Notes: generated from the letters alone by a model not told the origin. A stretch of DNA of 64,000 nt from Theristus sp. LFF4_11 (GCA_030248135.1 JASANC010005206.1:1-64000), one strand, 5' to 3'; counted from the first letter of the stretch, positions 10,341 through 32,952 are shown. Program-made: numbers and translations.

Positions 10341-13300
10341 ATGGAAGCGCCGAAGCGGTCAAATGAAGAAAATGGAAAAATTCGAGAACTTTACAAGTAA
10401 GCAAGTAATGTCGCGTCCGTGGCGTAGCGGTAGAACTTCGGCCTACAGTTCTGTAGGTACCGGGTTCGAACCTCGCTGTGGACAAGACATACTCGTGGAA
10501 AATTAGAGTGACCAATGAACATCTAATGGTCTATTCCCTCCTGAGCCGAGGGTAAAATTGGGCTCGGGGCAGTATTGCCCGTCTCCGCCGGAGTTTGGTA
10601 CCTTCGGGTTTCCGGAACCGGCGCGCGTACAAACAAATAAATAAAAAAAAATAAGCATTACTTCTCAGAACAGAAACAACGTTTTTTGTTTTGTTTTTCT
10701 GTTGTGTGAGTGTGACCATCAAATTCTATTTCACCGTGCATTTCTAATTGCCACAATAGGATCGCATCAAGTTGTGTCAAAAAATTGGACGCTGCTTCCT
10801 CTGCTCCTGCTGCCACCCAATCATCAAACACTGACGACGATGAGCGTCTTGTTTTGCGAAACAGGTTTTGAGAAAATCTAGATAATATATACAATTAGCT
10901 GAGTGGTTGGTTTGGTTGCACACACGTGCAGTTGATGTGTGAATGAACTCTGTGTAGCCAAACTCCGCCTCTCCAGCAATGCCTGCACAGAATGCACACA
11001 CGCATGCATGCATCAACTGCACGTGTGTGTAATCAACCAATCAGTTAGTTCTAGTTGTATATATTATTCTGATGGACTGTGGTATGGTATGGCCGATTAA
11101 ACATGGCACCTTTTTTCAGGGTGCAAGGAGCGCGCGAAATTTGAATGAATGAAAAATACGTTTTGAAACCCATTTGTTTGACAAATTTGACGTGTTCTTT
11201 TGATTAATTGGTTCTTCGTGCTGTTCTGTTTATTCTTTGGACCTTGCACAGATGCATACACGACTGGAAACAATCAAACATTCTTGAAAAACACAACTCC
11301 TAGTCTGCAACTGGTTTCGCCTTGAGTGAGAAGACAAGGAGTGTCTTATTTATTCGGCCATATTCGTCTTTGGTGGGAGTTGGCCACGGGCCCACGGCAC
11401 GAATTCAGTTGTCAAAGCTCGTGATTTGCAGTTATTGTTTTAAACCAATAAGCTTTGCGCAGGATATGTGATGCGTGCGAGCAGTTGATTCTTCTGAATC
11501 CGGTTGCGTACGGTCGCAAAGCGGAGGATCTGATCTGGAAGAAATGCTTTTATGAGCCGATTCAGTCGATGCGAGCACGAAATGCAAAAACTGTAAGGAG
11601 ATCACGTTCAGTTGTGATCGGATTAGATTGGATCGACCTTGTTTTTTAGCAGTTTTCATAGAATAAAAAGAAATTGATCTGCTGTCGTGGTGACTCAATG
11701 AAACGAAGACGTGCTGCGTGTGTGTGGTTTCAGCGGCTGCCACTCGCGGAGCGCAGTCGTGCGTTGCTGTTGCTGAATGCGGCGCATGGCCACTACACTG
11801 GTCACATCGCACGTCTCTGCATCCGCTACCCATCAGTGTGCTCTGATGTGCCATTGTTGATGGCAGCAGATGAGCGCGACGATGTCGATGATGTGCCCGT
11901 TGATGACGCGCTGCACCAGTTTGTCATCGCATCGCTCTATCGCTCGCACGTCTGCATCGGCGATCTCTGTTCGTTCGGCTTTGTTGTTGTTCGTTGCTCA
12001 AAACGTTACTGCCTGTGTTTGTCAATAGTGGTTTCGCAATGATTCCAAATCGTCGTTTGAACTGAATGACTGCTCAATTACGGTGATCATGTGTTGTTTC
12101 AGTGCGTTACAAACTGTACTTCATTGAGAGCAATGACGTCGCACAGTCAGTGCGTGCAACGGCCGTGCACTATTATCGGCTGGCAACCGCCATAATGCCG
12201 AACAATGGTTTGCTGTCAGAGATTGCTTGCTGGCTCACCATGATTGCCACTGTTGTCGTGTTCATTCAGGCATGCCGTACAATCAGTTGGGCACATTGTT
12301 CACTGGCGACAACAACGGACTGCACTCGATGTACTATTACATGCGATGGTTAGCAGCCGTTTTGTTCTCCAAAGCGAAAGTCATTTTTGTTTTGTTAGCC
12401 GAATCTTCAACATTCTTTTTTTCGTGATTCGTAGTGTCAGCTTAAAATTCGACTGTTATTTATTGCAGCTTGTTTTCGCCGATTATTTTTGATGCCGCCA
12501 AGGAAAACCTCGAATAGTATTGAAAGTGACACCAAATTATCCCACACACCCGGACTTTTGGCAATGAGTTTTTTCGTAAAATGTCGAACTAAAATTCATA
12601 AAGCTCGCAGCTTCATTGCAGTGTGTCGTCGGACGCAACTTTTGTGTGCAGTCAACTGGATGCAGCCATTGCCACCGGCTGCTTGCCAAGCTCGGTGGAC
12701 GCTGCGTGCGTGATGAAGATTGCAGTGACGCTGGTCATGGCTGTGCACACGGCAAACCCAGTAACTCGCAGCAGAGTTGGTCTGTGGCCGATTTTGACAG
12801 CTTCATACAAGCACTCGTGCAGTCAGCCAATCCAAATGGTCAACTGCTGCATAATGAGTTCATTTGAATTGAGCGCTCCAGTTGGTCGTCATTAGTCAAG
12901 CACAGTCAAACTGTGAAACATTGGTATTCTGACATTTTAATCTGACACGATAATTGGATGTATCACGCTGCTTGGGCCAGTCAGTGAGCCGGAATCAAAA
13001 GCAGCCATTCAGCTGATTGCTTATGATTTACGGTTCAACTGCAACGCATCGCCGGTTTTGAAAAACAAGCAAAACCGTTTTACGGATCTTTTAGCGAGCC
13101 ATGGCGCACAGCTGATCTCGTTGGTCACGAACGTGCTGCTGCGATTGTATGGGAGCCTCGCCACGCACGTCGTGCAGTCGCTCGCTGCTGCAACTGATGT
13201 GACAGCCTCCGTTGAGAACAATCGAACGAACGTCTGTCTCGCTTAAAAAGGCTTCTTCTAAATTGCTGTCTGAATCAAACGTGCGTTCCGGATCACTCAG

Positions 13301-16300
13301 GAAGAACAAGAGGCAAGCGACGATGACGTGGCACTTTCGGCAGCCAAGTCCAATGGCGACGAGCACGCGAGCAAGAGCAAGCCCCGTGCGCGTTTGTTTT
13401 TGCAGCGACGACGCCGTGGCTCAGACAGCTCGGAGGATGCGTCCGATCGGGAGCACTCGCACGAGCACGACGACGCTGCTGCAAATGGTTCTTTAGATTC
13501 ACTTTCTAGCCCCCCCCCCATTACCAAAAAAATCATTTTGGTTTTGGTTATCGTTCGCTTTTCAGCATTGATTCTCGTCGTGAATGTTTCACGTTGTTTT
13601 TGTTACAGACGACATTCTGTCACTCGATTCAGACGACAGCGACGCGAACAGTGACGACGGAAATGGGGGCACTGAAGTGGTGAACGGCACTGAGGTGCTC
13701 TGCTGTGCTGAGACATCGACGCAACAAACACGCGATGCGTTGTCTGCCTCGCAAACGTACGCCTGCTTTCATGTGCTCTTTACATCATTGCTAAGTTGTG
13801 AACGTGCAGCTGGCTAATATATGCAAGTAGCTGATTGGTTGGTTGCACACACGTGTACTTGATGCGTGCACCTTTGTGGGCATTGCTGTGGTGGCGGTGG
13901 CGTAGTGTGGTTTTGTATAGAACGCATGCATCAACTGCACGCGTTTGCAACCAACCAGTAAGCTAGTTGTATATAATTAGCCAGATGGAGTTGTGATACG
14001 GAATCTAATATTATTGTTGACGTTATTAGTGTTGATGTCAAACGTGTTTGGCTGGTGTTTCAGTGAGTCAATTTTTACAACTACAAAAATAGCTGCTGTT
14101 TCAGCGATTCATCAGCGAGTTTGAACGAGTTGCTGGCGGCTGACCTGCTCGCAGTGGATGGCTGGCTGATGGCACTGAAGGTGATCGCGGACTGCGTGCG
14201 TGCCAGTGCTGCATGGATGGTGATTGATGATGCACAGGTTACAGGCATTGTCATTGTCACCAAATGTTGTTTTGTTAGCCATCTGACTGGTTGAGTTTCA
14301 TTTACCGGTTGATCTAAATTTGAGCACAATGCACCAGTATAATTCAAAAACGCCCGTTATTCATTTGCAGAACTTGAGCGAGTTTTATGAACGACTGGTG
14401 CGTCTGCATAACTTGCTCGTTCAGCAGTACAACACAGCAGCGGACACCGGCTTGTCGCACTCAGCACCTCTGCCGGAAGACATCAGTCTGCAGGCGGCAA
14501 CGTTCTTGGCAGACGTGCATGCCAAGCTCGACTTCCATTCCACTGTGAAACTGTCCGCCATTGATGTGGTCTGCGATTCGTTTCGTGTTTTTGAGACGCC
14601 ATTTTGCACTATTGTTTTCGTTTTTTATTGCAGCGACGAATTCGTGTACGGCTGATCGTGCAATTCGGCCGTTACATGGCGTCGCGTGATCCGACTCGAC
14701 TGCGGTATGACGAGCGGACGAATGAAATGAGCTGCCTTGGGCTTGTTGGGCACACTGACAAAGTGCGCAGAACATATTATGATGTGATTGATGATGATTT
14801 ATTCCAGTTCCATCAGTTTTTCTTCACTGCAGAAAGACGGTGCTGAGCGAATGGACATGATGCGGCGAATGGCGAGACTGCGAGCAGATGTACGTTTGTC
14901 TGTGTTGCTTGGTGAATTGGAAGCAGCTAACAAGAAATTAACTGCCTTTGCTCAGTAATTGCAATCGAAAACTTGCAAACTAAACGTGTGTGTACCATCT
15001 GCTTTTCAGTGAAACCAGGCCGTGCATTTCAAACAGACATTATCCATAACGCGATTTTGTACTGCACGCTCCCGTTTCACTTGGAACGCATCACGGAAAC
15101 GCAATTGACTCAATGACTACTAAAGAAAAAAAACAGTCTGAGAAGTTCGATTGCATGATGTTCGCAGGAAGAGCTGCAGCACATGGCGCACATCGACTGG
15201 ATCCCGGTGTACCTGGTGCCGGACACGGAGGCGCTGCTGAGTGCGTTGGCGCCGCTGAAGCAGCTGGCTGCTGCGCACCGCTTTGTGCTGGTCGTGGCGC
15301 CGTCCGTGCTCGCTGCACTCGACAGACACAAAAAGGACACCGCGGCCGCACGCGACGCCATCCGCTGGCTGGAGACGTGCGTCGCCCACGGCTCCAAGTA
15401 CGTGCGACAGCCGAAGCCGCACGAACACCGGCTGGTCGCCAGGCCGAGCGACGTCTCCGAGTGAGTTCTCAGCGCGTTCCGCTCAGTTTCCGTCGGATGT
15501 TTTGCGTTTCATTGTGCCCAGTCAGTCTGTTAGTTCGTTGCAGTGAAACGTTCGATGTGCTCTGTTTGGTCGGTGGTCTGTGCGGCAGCATGGGCAGTAG
15601 GGGTGGTAAAAAACGGTTTTTTTCAAATCCATGTATATAAAACGGTTTTTTATACCGCGTCCGGTTCTTTATACCCGGTTTTTTTACCGACCCAGTATTT
15701 GAAGAATCTTGTGATTGCGACAATTTCTGGTACTCTGATTTTACGCAAACCGCTGAATAATGAGTAAAAGACCACAATTCTAGCCAGAAACTGTATGTGT
15801 TTCAATGGAAACGTATTCCAATCTTGATTTTATTTGTATCGGTGGCGCTTAGAGAGAATGCAGCATCAGAAAAATTATCAGATGCGAGTTTAAAACAAAA
15901 AAAACTAACGCAAGACAGATTGATATTTGAAACAGCAAGGAATGTGATACATGCAAATCAATTGAACTGACACGATCGAGAGATATGCACAACAATTTCA
16001 CCGCGTTTCTAAATAAAATATCACCGAAAGACAAAAAGAATCACGAACCCGCACAGACGAAAGAAGTGAACCAAGAACAAAATTGAAAGAGCAAAAAATC
16101 AGATGGAGATTCGGGTCACTATCACCAGTACAACAGCACGACGACATCACCAACAAAACTTTGAGCAATTTCCGAGTTCAAAGACACAAAATTTCAGGAA
16201 ATTTGACTGAATAAATATTAGCAATTCACCCGATTTTTGTCTATTCGTCATCATCATCATGAGTATCATCAATGCAGCCGTCACCATCATCATCAGTGAA

Positions 16301-17061
16301 GTCGTCATCAGAGCTGTCCACACAATTTGCCGATGCAAGCGCAGCAATGTTCTCAGTGGCAGCAGCTGACGCTGTCGACGGGGACTGCGAATCCGTGCTG
16401 TCGCAGTTTGACAGCAACGATTCCGTGCTGTTGCCAGCAACACTTGACACGGGTCTCAGGGTGCTTTATTTATACCAAGAGCGTGAATTGTGTTCTCCGG
16501 AACATCAAGTTATGAAGTGGCGAAAATGAAAATTGAAATGGATATGCGGAATACAGTGCATTTTGAGTGATTTCAAAAATTGAAATTTGGGTCCTTCGGC
16601 GGTATAAAAAACCGGAAAAAAACCAAAATTTACGCGGTAAAATATCGGTAATTTATTTTGGCCATTTTTTGGCGCTGGTATAAAAAACCGTTTTTTATAC
16701 CGTTTTTTATACCGAAAAAAACCGTTTTTTATACCGACCCACCCCTAATGGGCAGAGCGGCCGTTGCCAGCAGCACGATCGTCACCGTGCTCTGCGGATT
16801 CCACCCGCGCTCCGATGCGTTCAAACGACTGCGTTCTGCGTTGGTGCACACGGCACTCGCTGGTTGGTGCATCTGTGTCAAGCCATTACGCAGGTTTCAA
16901 TTGAAGCACCCAGCTTCACTCTGCACCTCTGCACCGAACCATTCCATGAATTGGATTTGAAATTACAGCGTGTTTTTTTCGTGTCTTCAGGTGTGAACAT
17001 CAGCGGCGTACGTGCATTTCTGAATCGGTGGGATCGTCACAAGCGAAAGCAACGTGGCTGA
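10341..17061 (+). CDS. smg-5: SMG5 nonsense-mediated mRNA decay factor
   Basis: Exons: 10341-10396, 10760-10864, 11463-11592, 11734-11968, 12103-12207, 12270-12348, 12469-12516, 12622-12760, 13070-13198, 13301-13487, 13609-13756, 14105-14237, 14371-14565, 14634-14762, 14833-14889, 15168-15460, 15544-15597 continuing at 16756-16862, and 16991-17061. All phases agree (2,400 nt, 799 residues; human SMG5 is about 1,016). The N-terminal 14-3-3-like/EST1 region has LILLNPVAYGRKAEDLIWKK and MPYNQLGTLF. An acidic Ser/Asp linker follows, then the C-terminal PIN domain (PVYLVPDTEALLSAL, ARDAIRWLE). SMG5 binds phospho-UPF1 and supports decay of transcripts with premature stops; its PIN domain is catalytically degenerate in other animals. 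Exon 17 is split by a 1,150-bp hAT-like element. Exon 9's start is the least certain boundary. Confidence 0.9.
10410..10652 (+). repeat. tRNA-derived SINE, full-length copy (in smg-5 intron 1)
   Basis: The head is tRNA-like, with an A box TGGCGTAGCGGT (10420-10431) and a B box GGTTCGAACCT (10463-10473), the two internal RNA polymerase III promoter elements. The body (GAGCCGAGGGTAAAATTGGG, CTCCGCCGGAGTTTGGTACC, GGTTTCCGGAACCGG) is shared with copies at 547-662 and 34289-34502, and the tail is A-rich (AAACAAATAAATAAAAAAA). It lies in the first intron of smg-5, sense to the gene. Confidence 0.85.
10890..11062. repeat. Palindromic MITE, family G copy 1 (smg-5 intron 2)
   Basis: The two arms are inverted: TACAATTAGCTGAGTGGTTG...GCACACACGTGCAGTTGATG on the left, and CATCAACTGCACGTGTGTG...CCAATCAGTTAGTTCTAGTTG on the right. 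Related copies lie at 13815-13977 and 33465-33612. It is short, non-coding and intronic. Confidence 0.7.
13815..13977. repeat. Palindromic MITE, family G copy 2 (smg-5 intron 11)
   Basis: Inverted arms: GTAGCTGATTGGTTGGTTGC with CACACGTGTACTTGATG at the left, and CATCAACTGCACGCG with GCAACCAACCAGTAAGCTAG at the right. It is the same family as 10890-11062, sitting in the intron between exons 11 and 12. Confidence 0.7.
15598..16747. mobile_element. Family H hAT-like element inside a smg-5 coding exon
   Basis: 1,150 bp with termini TAGGGGTGG and CCCACCCCTA, flanked by the perfect 8-bp direct repeat ATGGGCAG (15590-15597 and 16748-16755). The subterminal regions carry many inverted copies of CGGTTTTTTATACCG, as in hAT elements. 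No transposase is present; the interior has only a CAT/ATC-rich stretch near 16245-16320. Deleting the element and one duplication gives an uninterrupted smg-5 frame. Unspliced, the element brings an in-frame stop about 15 codons past its left edge. Confidence 0.9.
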
Positions 17062-17080
17062 ACATGAAAATGGCCTGGTG

Positions 17081-17086
17081 AATAAA
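17081..17086 (+). terminator. Polyadenylation signal AATAAA of smg-5
   Basis: AATAAA lies 20 bases past the smg-5 stop codon, close but within the normal range for compact genomes. Confidence 0.5.
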
Positions 17087-19196
17087 TACCAGTTACGACA
17101 AAACCGAGTTTGCCGTTCTGGAATATACACGACTAATGAATCGCTGGTACCGCAAACAGCTTCAGTAACCATCAAACACTGACAATACGCACTTGAGTAC
17201 CAGCGGAGTGATGTGGTACACCAGACCGGCTGCTTCAAATGACTGGAAAAGAAAATCCAAAAAATAAAACTGGCATTATTGCCATTTTATGCTTCGGGCT
17301 CAACGATTGAACAGAGCATGTGGCCGTCAGAAACCGAATTGTTATTATGGCTGTTGTTGTTTGCAAACGGTCTTCTGTTCAGTTTTCCTTGTTATTCCTG
17401 CGTTGATGATTTCTCAGAATGCTTTCACATTTCACGGTATCCATGTATAATTGTGTTTGTTACGTTCTGGGCTGATTATGGAGGATAAAGCTGACATGAA
17501 CATGATGCGCTCGTGTTGCGGCACTCATTGCAGCAGTGTTCTGGTTGTTTCAGGCACTGTGTCGCCCCTCTGAGGCGAATATTTCCAGCCAATGTCAACG
17601 TGCCAATTGAAATTGCTCGTTCGTGTGGTGTCTGTTTCAGGGAGGACGCTTTGGGCGTGCTGATTGACTGCGTACATTTGCGATGCCAGTCCGCGAAATG
17701 GTGTAAATAATAGATTGATCTAATCATGGCCACTGTTGTATTTGCTTGCCATTAACAGCAAGCACCGCGTCAAATGTATTTCTTTGTACATGTCGCTGCT
17801 GCGCTCGTCTGTGGTCCCCTCCCCTGCCAAACGCAAAAGACAGCAGCCAGTCAGGCCCATCATGTTATGTTTGTCGGGTTGTTACGCTAAATCTGCTCTT
17901 CATATTATTTCTACACACAGAGCACACACGGCGCAGCAGCAATTTACGACTAGCGCACACAGCTCCGTCAATCTATGTGCGTGTGTGTGTCCACGTGGCC
18001 ATGTGCCCTCTGCTGATTGGTCGTGTGCTGCGCCAGCGAATGAGCGTGCAGGGTGCGCCACGTGGCTGCGGTGTGCACGTGGACAACGCTGTTGGTGGGG
18101 TGCGCAACTGTTAGATTGGTTGTCACCCGTGCGCATGCTCCGCTGCACTCAGCTGCCGACGTTGCACTAGTGTTCTCGTGTGTGCTCTGTCTCTGCACAC
18201 ACACACCACTGTGCTTGTTGTCTGTGTTGTTGGCTGAGGCGCTCACATCACTTGGTCTGCCCTGCTCTCGCCTGTCCGTTTCGGTGTGTGTGCCTATGTG
18301 AACGAGCCAATGTGTTGTCCATTCTCAAATCGTCTTTTTCGTTCGTCTCTGCTGCTCAGCTTCTTCGATACACGTCGGCCGTCAGCGCTTGCGTGTATCA
18401 CTTGCGGCGCATGTGACCGCTGCATGCGCCTCTTGCAGCCGTATTGTTTTTGTTGTTTTTACCAGTCAATTAGATCACAACTCTGTCTACTTGTGCATTG
18501 GCCGATCTGCTCACTTTCACCCGTTCTCTGCGCCGTCGCCCGCCCCGTGTTGTTTTTGTTTTTCCATGTTTTTCCGCCGCACAATTTGTCCATCCCATCG
18601 ACCAGCGGGTTCGTCTTGTTCTCACGTGACAGCAGGTCTACTGTGCAATGTGTTTTTTCTATTTCCAATGTATCGTTTCACGATCGACAGCCACCGCTGG
18701 TGGTGTGTATGCGTGTTTTTATAGCGTTGCTGACGACGTGATTTGCGCATTCGGCGCAGGCACACCAGTGTGTTCGTTCAATGTTCTCTCAACCGCTCCA
18801 ACTTGTGTTCCCATGTGTTTCACTGCGCTCGATGTGTTCTTTTCTATGGCTTTCCGGCTATTATGCGTTTATTATGCCAGTTTCGATTCACCCCGAAGCA
18901 GCTTGTGTGTGTATGTACTATGTGTTTTTTCTGTTGTTTGCCTCGCATTCTACACGTGAATCCAATTTATTGCGTTGCTTCAATTTTTAGAGAGTCTTTT
19001 ACGTGAACGCGCCACACTGCAACCACCGCACAAAAGCACTACTTGGCTTGATCTGTTTAAATTAGCCGCTGAATACTGTGCACAAAACAACTATTGTTAG
19101 CTGTCCGTTCGACCTTTTAATTCTGGAATATTACCAACTGATTCAATATTTCGATCCAAAGATGTACTAATTATCGTTCACGACACCAGCTGCAAC
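17087..19196. other. Intergenic region between smg-5 and unc-37
   Basis: About 2.1 kb, rich in T and TG steps. Several long plus-strand frames exist (17736-18170, 18286-18741), but they lack any protein pattern, are Cys/Phe/Val-heavy and overlap one another in all frames, so I treat them as non-coding. The region probably contains the unc-37 promoter and 5' UTR; no defined promoter element is seen. Confidence 0.4.
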
Positions 19197-29418
<10,222 letters not shown>

Positions 29419-30107
29419 AATGTGGCCAGTGTATCAACGTTCGCTTGAACTCCCGTAGTACCGGTGCATTATAATTCAATTAGATTTCCGCTGATGAACA
29501 AACTGTTGGTCGAATGGAAGAACAAGAGACGCTTCAGTGTCTGTCATTCCGTGCTGCAAGCCGCTGCTTATCGATGCAATGTCGTTTTTTTTCTTCGACT
29601 CTCTATTCGCTACTGGTCAATATCTTTTGGTTTGTTTTCATGAAATGTTTGAACTAACCACCACTGTATTGCCTCTGACACGTGTTTTTGTCTGTCAACT
29701 GTCGTCTTTGGTCTTTGTCTGTTCATTTTTTTCTGTCGTTGCCGTCGGCTTGCCCCCGTACGTAAATTATGAAAATAAGTGTGCGCTTTGTTGTTATTCG
29801 AAAATTGTGGCGATACATGTTTCTAGTGACTATTATGTTTTTTTCTTGGTAGCATACAGGTACCACCAGTTGAGTCCAGAGACAACTGAAATCTCTTCAA
29901 AGAAAAAAACCGTTTTACATTTCTCAAGAATCGTTCTGCTTCACGTCTGTTTTTTTCGTTTGTGGTTATGTTTCAGTAACCTTGTTCGTTGACCGCTACA
30001 TAACAAAATGTTTGACATCACAATTTACAATGGCATGACTGTTTACGCTGCTGCTCATGGATCGTTTTTGTTTGGTCGTATCGTATGAATGCCGAATAAA
30101 TTATAAA

Positions 30108-30672
30108 CTGCAGGTTGCAGGTAAAGGTGGCACGGAAAAATTCCGAAAAATTTTTCGGCTCAAATACATTTCCGTAATTTTACTGCTTTCCCTGCCTATG
30201 CGAAACCCCAAATTGATCTTTCTCTCTGAGTTCTTGCCCCAAATTGCTGAACTTTGTGACGCGACAATCGACGACGTTCTTCCATCTTCCACCATTAACA
30301 TTTCAATTGATTTTCAGCAGTGTGTTTGCTGGCTGTTTGTAATGCTCATTTGTTTCTTCTGTTATTATTTTTACGTTGAGCCTTAGTCTCACCACCAATT
30401 TCAAAAGTTTGTTTCAGTGTAAAATCTGAAGACAATGGGCCGAAAGAAAAAATCATTCCGCAGCATTTTCGGCGGCATCTACCATTTTTAGTTCAAAAGT
30501 CGCTTTCAGCAACATTTCATCCTGCATCTTTATAAATCTTGTTTTTATAAAAAATGCTCATTTGGTCATTTTTTGGTTGCCGGAAAATTGGAACATTCCC
30601 ACATTTTTCCGAAATTATTTTTTCACAAAATTATATTTTTCGGAAAAATTCCACCTGTAGCTGCAGCCTGCA
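30108..30672. mobile_element. Inverted-repeat DNA element, about 0.57 kb
   Basis: The left end CTGCAGGTTGCAGGTAAAGG...GGCACGGAAAAATTCCG is mirrored by the right end CGGAAAAATTCCACCTG...AGCTGCAGCCTGCAG. The interior is AT-rich with several CGGAAAA-type motifs. No coding capacity is seen and no target duplication was established. Confidence 0.5.
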
Positions 30673-31284
30673 GCCGCAAACTTCGGAGAACCGGTTCGGT
30701 ATTTCGATGCTGCATTGCCCACAACAGATATGTCTTTGCCAATCCAAAAAACAACAAAAAACAATCAACAAGAAACGAAAAACGAAAAATAACACAAAAA
30801 AATAACCACGATAGAAAGTTTTTGATGGACTGAGTCAGTGAGACTATTGACAATTTATTTAATAAATCATCTTCCTTCAGGTCAAGTGTAATAACAGCAG
30901 AGTTCGTTTTCAGAAAATAAAAATTTTATAAATTGCCTACGTCCAAAGTTCTGAGAGGGCAGAACATCTCGTCATACTTATGCAGAACAACCCCAAATAC
31001 AAAACACCCAAACAAAAAAGCCCGTCCCAATCTTCGTCGCCAACAATGAAATTAACACGTAAACAGTGAAGCAAAATGGTGAACAACCGAAAGTTTCAAA
31101 AAAGCTACATACCAAAAGATCGGTTTTCATAATCACTGGGTAGCTGAATTAGCTGCCATGCCAAATTGATTCTCTAAATGGCTCGACGCACTGCAGTACC
31201 AGCTTGCCATGAAGACCGATCAAAAATAATCTCCAAATATAAATCAGACAACAAAAGACCGTCTATAGTTGCCGTGGCTAATTC

Positions 31285-31430
31285 GTAGTAATACCCGATT
31301 GGTTGGTGCATTCACCATAGCGTGAGGTGTGGCGCATGCATTCCGTGCATCACACATCAACTCGGCCTCCCCACAAAATGTGCATATGTGTGTCGTGTGC
31401 ATGCCAACCGAACACCACAAATTACCCAGG
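31285..31430. repeat. Family G-like palindrome
   Basis: CGATTGGTTGGTGCATTCAC at the left and TGTGTGTCGTGTGCATGCCA at the right recall the arms of the family G MITEs, with a central GCATGCATTCC. It is diverged and the boundary is approximate. Confidence 0.35.
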
Positions 31431-31451
31431 GCGACTAGCATGATCGCAGCG

Positions 31452-32334
31452 TCACTCACGATGTATGAACACGACCAAGCCGAGCAACGCCAGCACCGCA
31501 TACTTGAACTTGGGGTAGTCGTTCATGAGTATGGTGACCATGCCGACGTACGGCACGAAGCCCCTCGCCCGGCCGACGACGTCGCCACGACTCAGCCAGA
31601 ACTGGCCGGGCGCGTACAGGCCACGATCATCCACCTGGTTGTTGTCGCCCTTCGTCAGAAACTTGCTGCTGCCGTTGGCCAACTCGTGCACCTTGATCAC
31701 GCGATGCACGATCGGAATGTCGCGACCCTCGATCTTGAACACCGCCACGTCGCCGGCACGGATCGGGTCCTCCTGGAGAACGCAAAATGGCGTTCGTGGT
31801 CACGGACACTTTGCATTCGTCGTTGAGCTGACGCCACTGTGGGGCAGCCACACTTATGGGACAAAAGCCAACTAACGCAACTTGGGTCAATACCGCTCAA
31901 TACTTTTGAAAACGGGACAAAGTGAACGATTGGAGAGGTGGATGTTTCAAGATGTGCTCACTCCCATTCTTTTTTCGTTCCATTACACGAATACCTCTCG
32001 ATTGAACATGAAAATCCCGAATGCAATTTGACTGAAAACAAAAAAAACAAAGAAGTTGAGTCAACTGAGAACGGTGTGAAAGCGTTTGCGAGCGCACCAG
32101 ATTAGTGAGAAACAACAGATCGCCACGAAAGAACGCCGGCTCCATGCTGCCGGAGAGCACGACGACGATGGGACTCTCGGAGCCGGTCAGCACCATCAGA
32201 CCCTTCCAGATCATCAGCGCCGAGCTGACGATCATGCCGAAGTTCAGTCCCTGGTACAACATCTGCCGTTTGTTCATGCGTCGCAGCTCGTCGAACATGC
32301 TCAGGCCGAACAGCGAGCTCAACGCTGACGTCAT
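31452..32334 (-). CDS. sec-11: Signal peptidase complex catalytic subunit SEC11
   Basis: Two exons on the minus strand: 32334-32098 and 31772-31452 (558 nt, 185 residues; human SEC11A is 179). The N-terminal hydrophobic segment ([19 protein letters not shown]) is the single membrane anchor in the ER. The serine of SGSMEPAF, the histidine of IVHRV and aspartates in [11 protein letters not shown] are the S26B Ser-His-Asp catalytic set. A conserved C-terminal [17 protein letters not shown] segment follows. The enzyme removes signal peptides from secretory proteins. I chose the Met of MTSALSSLF because family proteins start about 10-15 residues before the [10 protein letters not shown] motif; an upstream in-frame ATG (32403) would add 23 residues. 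The splice joint loses one residue relative to human. It lies 0.6 kb downstream of rpb-7 on the same strand, which could be an operon but that is only inference. Confidence 0.93.
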
Positions 32335-32952
32335 CGTGGACACTGGCAAGCTCAATGGGCACCTGCAACTGCTCATGGAACAGACACAACACGCACAGTG
32401 CACAAATGACAGTCACACAATGTATGGCGCCATTTCGGCTGCGCATCGAAACGCATTTAGAACGTGAAATCAACGCCACAACCAGTTTGTTCATTTGTAT
32501 TCCATAACAGATCAAACAACAACAAACTAGCGAGATTCTGAACAGCAAGGGAAAATGAAACAACACCTCAACAACCAAAGTTGCGAATGCTCATACATAG
32601 ATTAGATACTCGTGCCGTTGTTCATGACGAAAAAGACAAAATTCAGGCAAATAAAAATGCAATGATGAATACCGCGGGCGGGATTGAATTGGTCACTTTT
32701 GTTGGTCGACTGGGTTTTTGCAAAAATCAAAGCTCAGTGTTTGGGGATTTGCAAAAACAGTTTTAAAAAAGTCACCAAGTCAAGTCAATTAGCTTTTCAT
32801 CTTGCGTAACTGATTTTTAGCTCTGACCGGAAAATGTTGACTGACTTTTGTTTTTCATTGGAGACTGTCAATAAAATATACAACGCGTCGCGAACAGTAA
32901 ACTTGTTCGCATCGCAACAGAGATCGAATGAAACGTGCCACCAATGAAAGCA

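Larger units (their letters stand above)
29419..31451. other. Convergent intergenic region, unc-37 to SEC11
   Basis: No gene is seen. It holds the 3' UTRs of unc-37 (plus) and the SEC11 gene (minus). Frames such as 29537-29992 are Phe/Val-rich and have no recognisable protein. An inverted-repeat element occupies about 30108-30672 and a family G-like palindrome about 31285-31430. Confidence 0.4.

Noticed and set aside
10410..10485. A functional tRNA gene
   Set aside because: It has A and B boxes, but the acceptor and anticodon arms do not form a cloverleaf and the sequence continues into a repeated SINE body.
17736..18959. Several overlapping plus-strand frames of 100-150 codons between smg-5 and unc-37
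   Set aside because: All three frames are open at once in T/TG-rich DNA, composition is Cys/Phe/Val heavy, and no domain or splice pattern supports coding.
31952..32097. Additional SEC11 exon in the 31773-32097 interval
   Set aside because: The 31897-32403 frame runs past the donor at 32098 but loses all similarity there; joining 32098 to 31772 gives a continuous SEC11 sequence.
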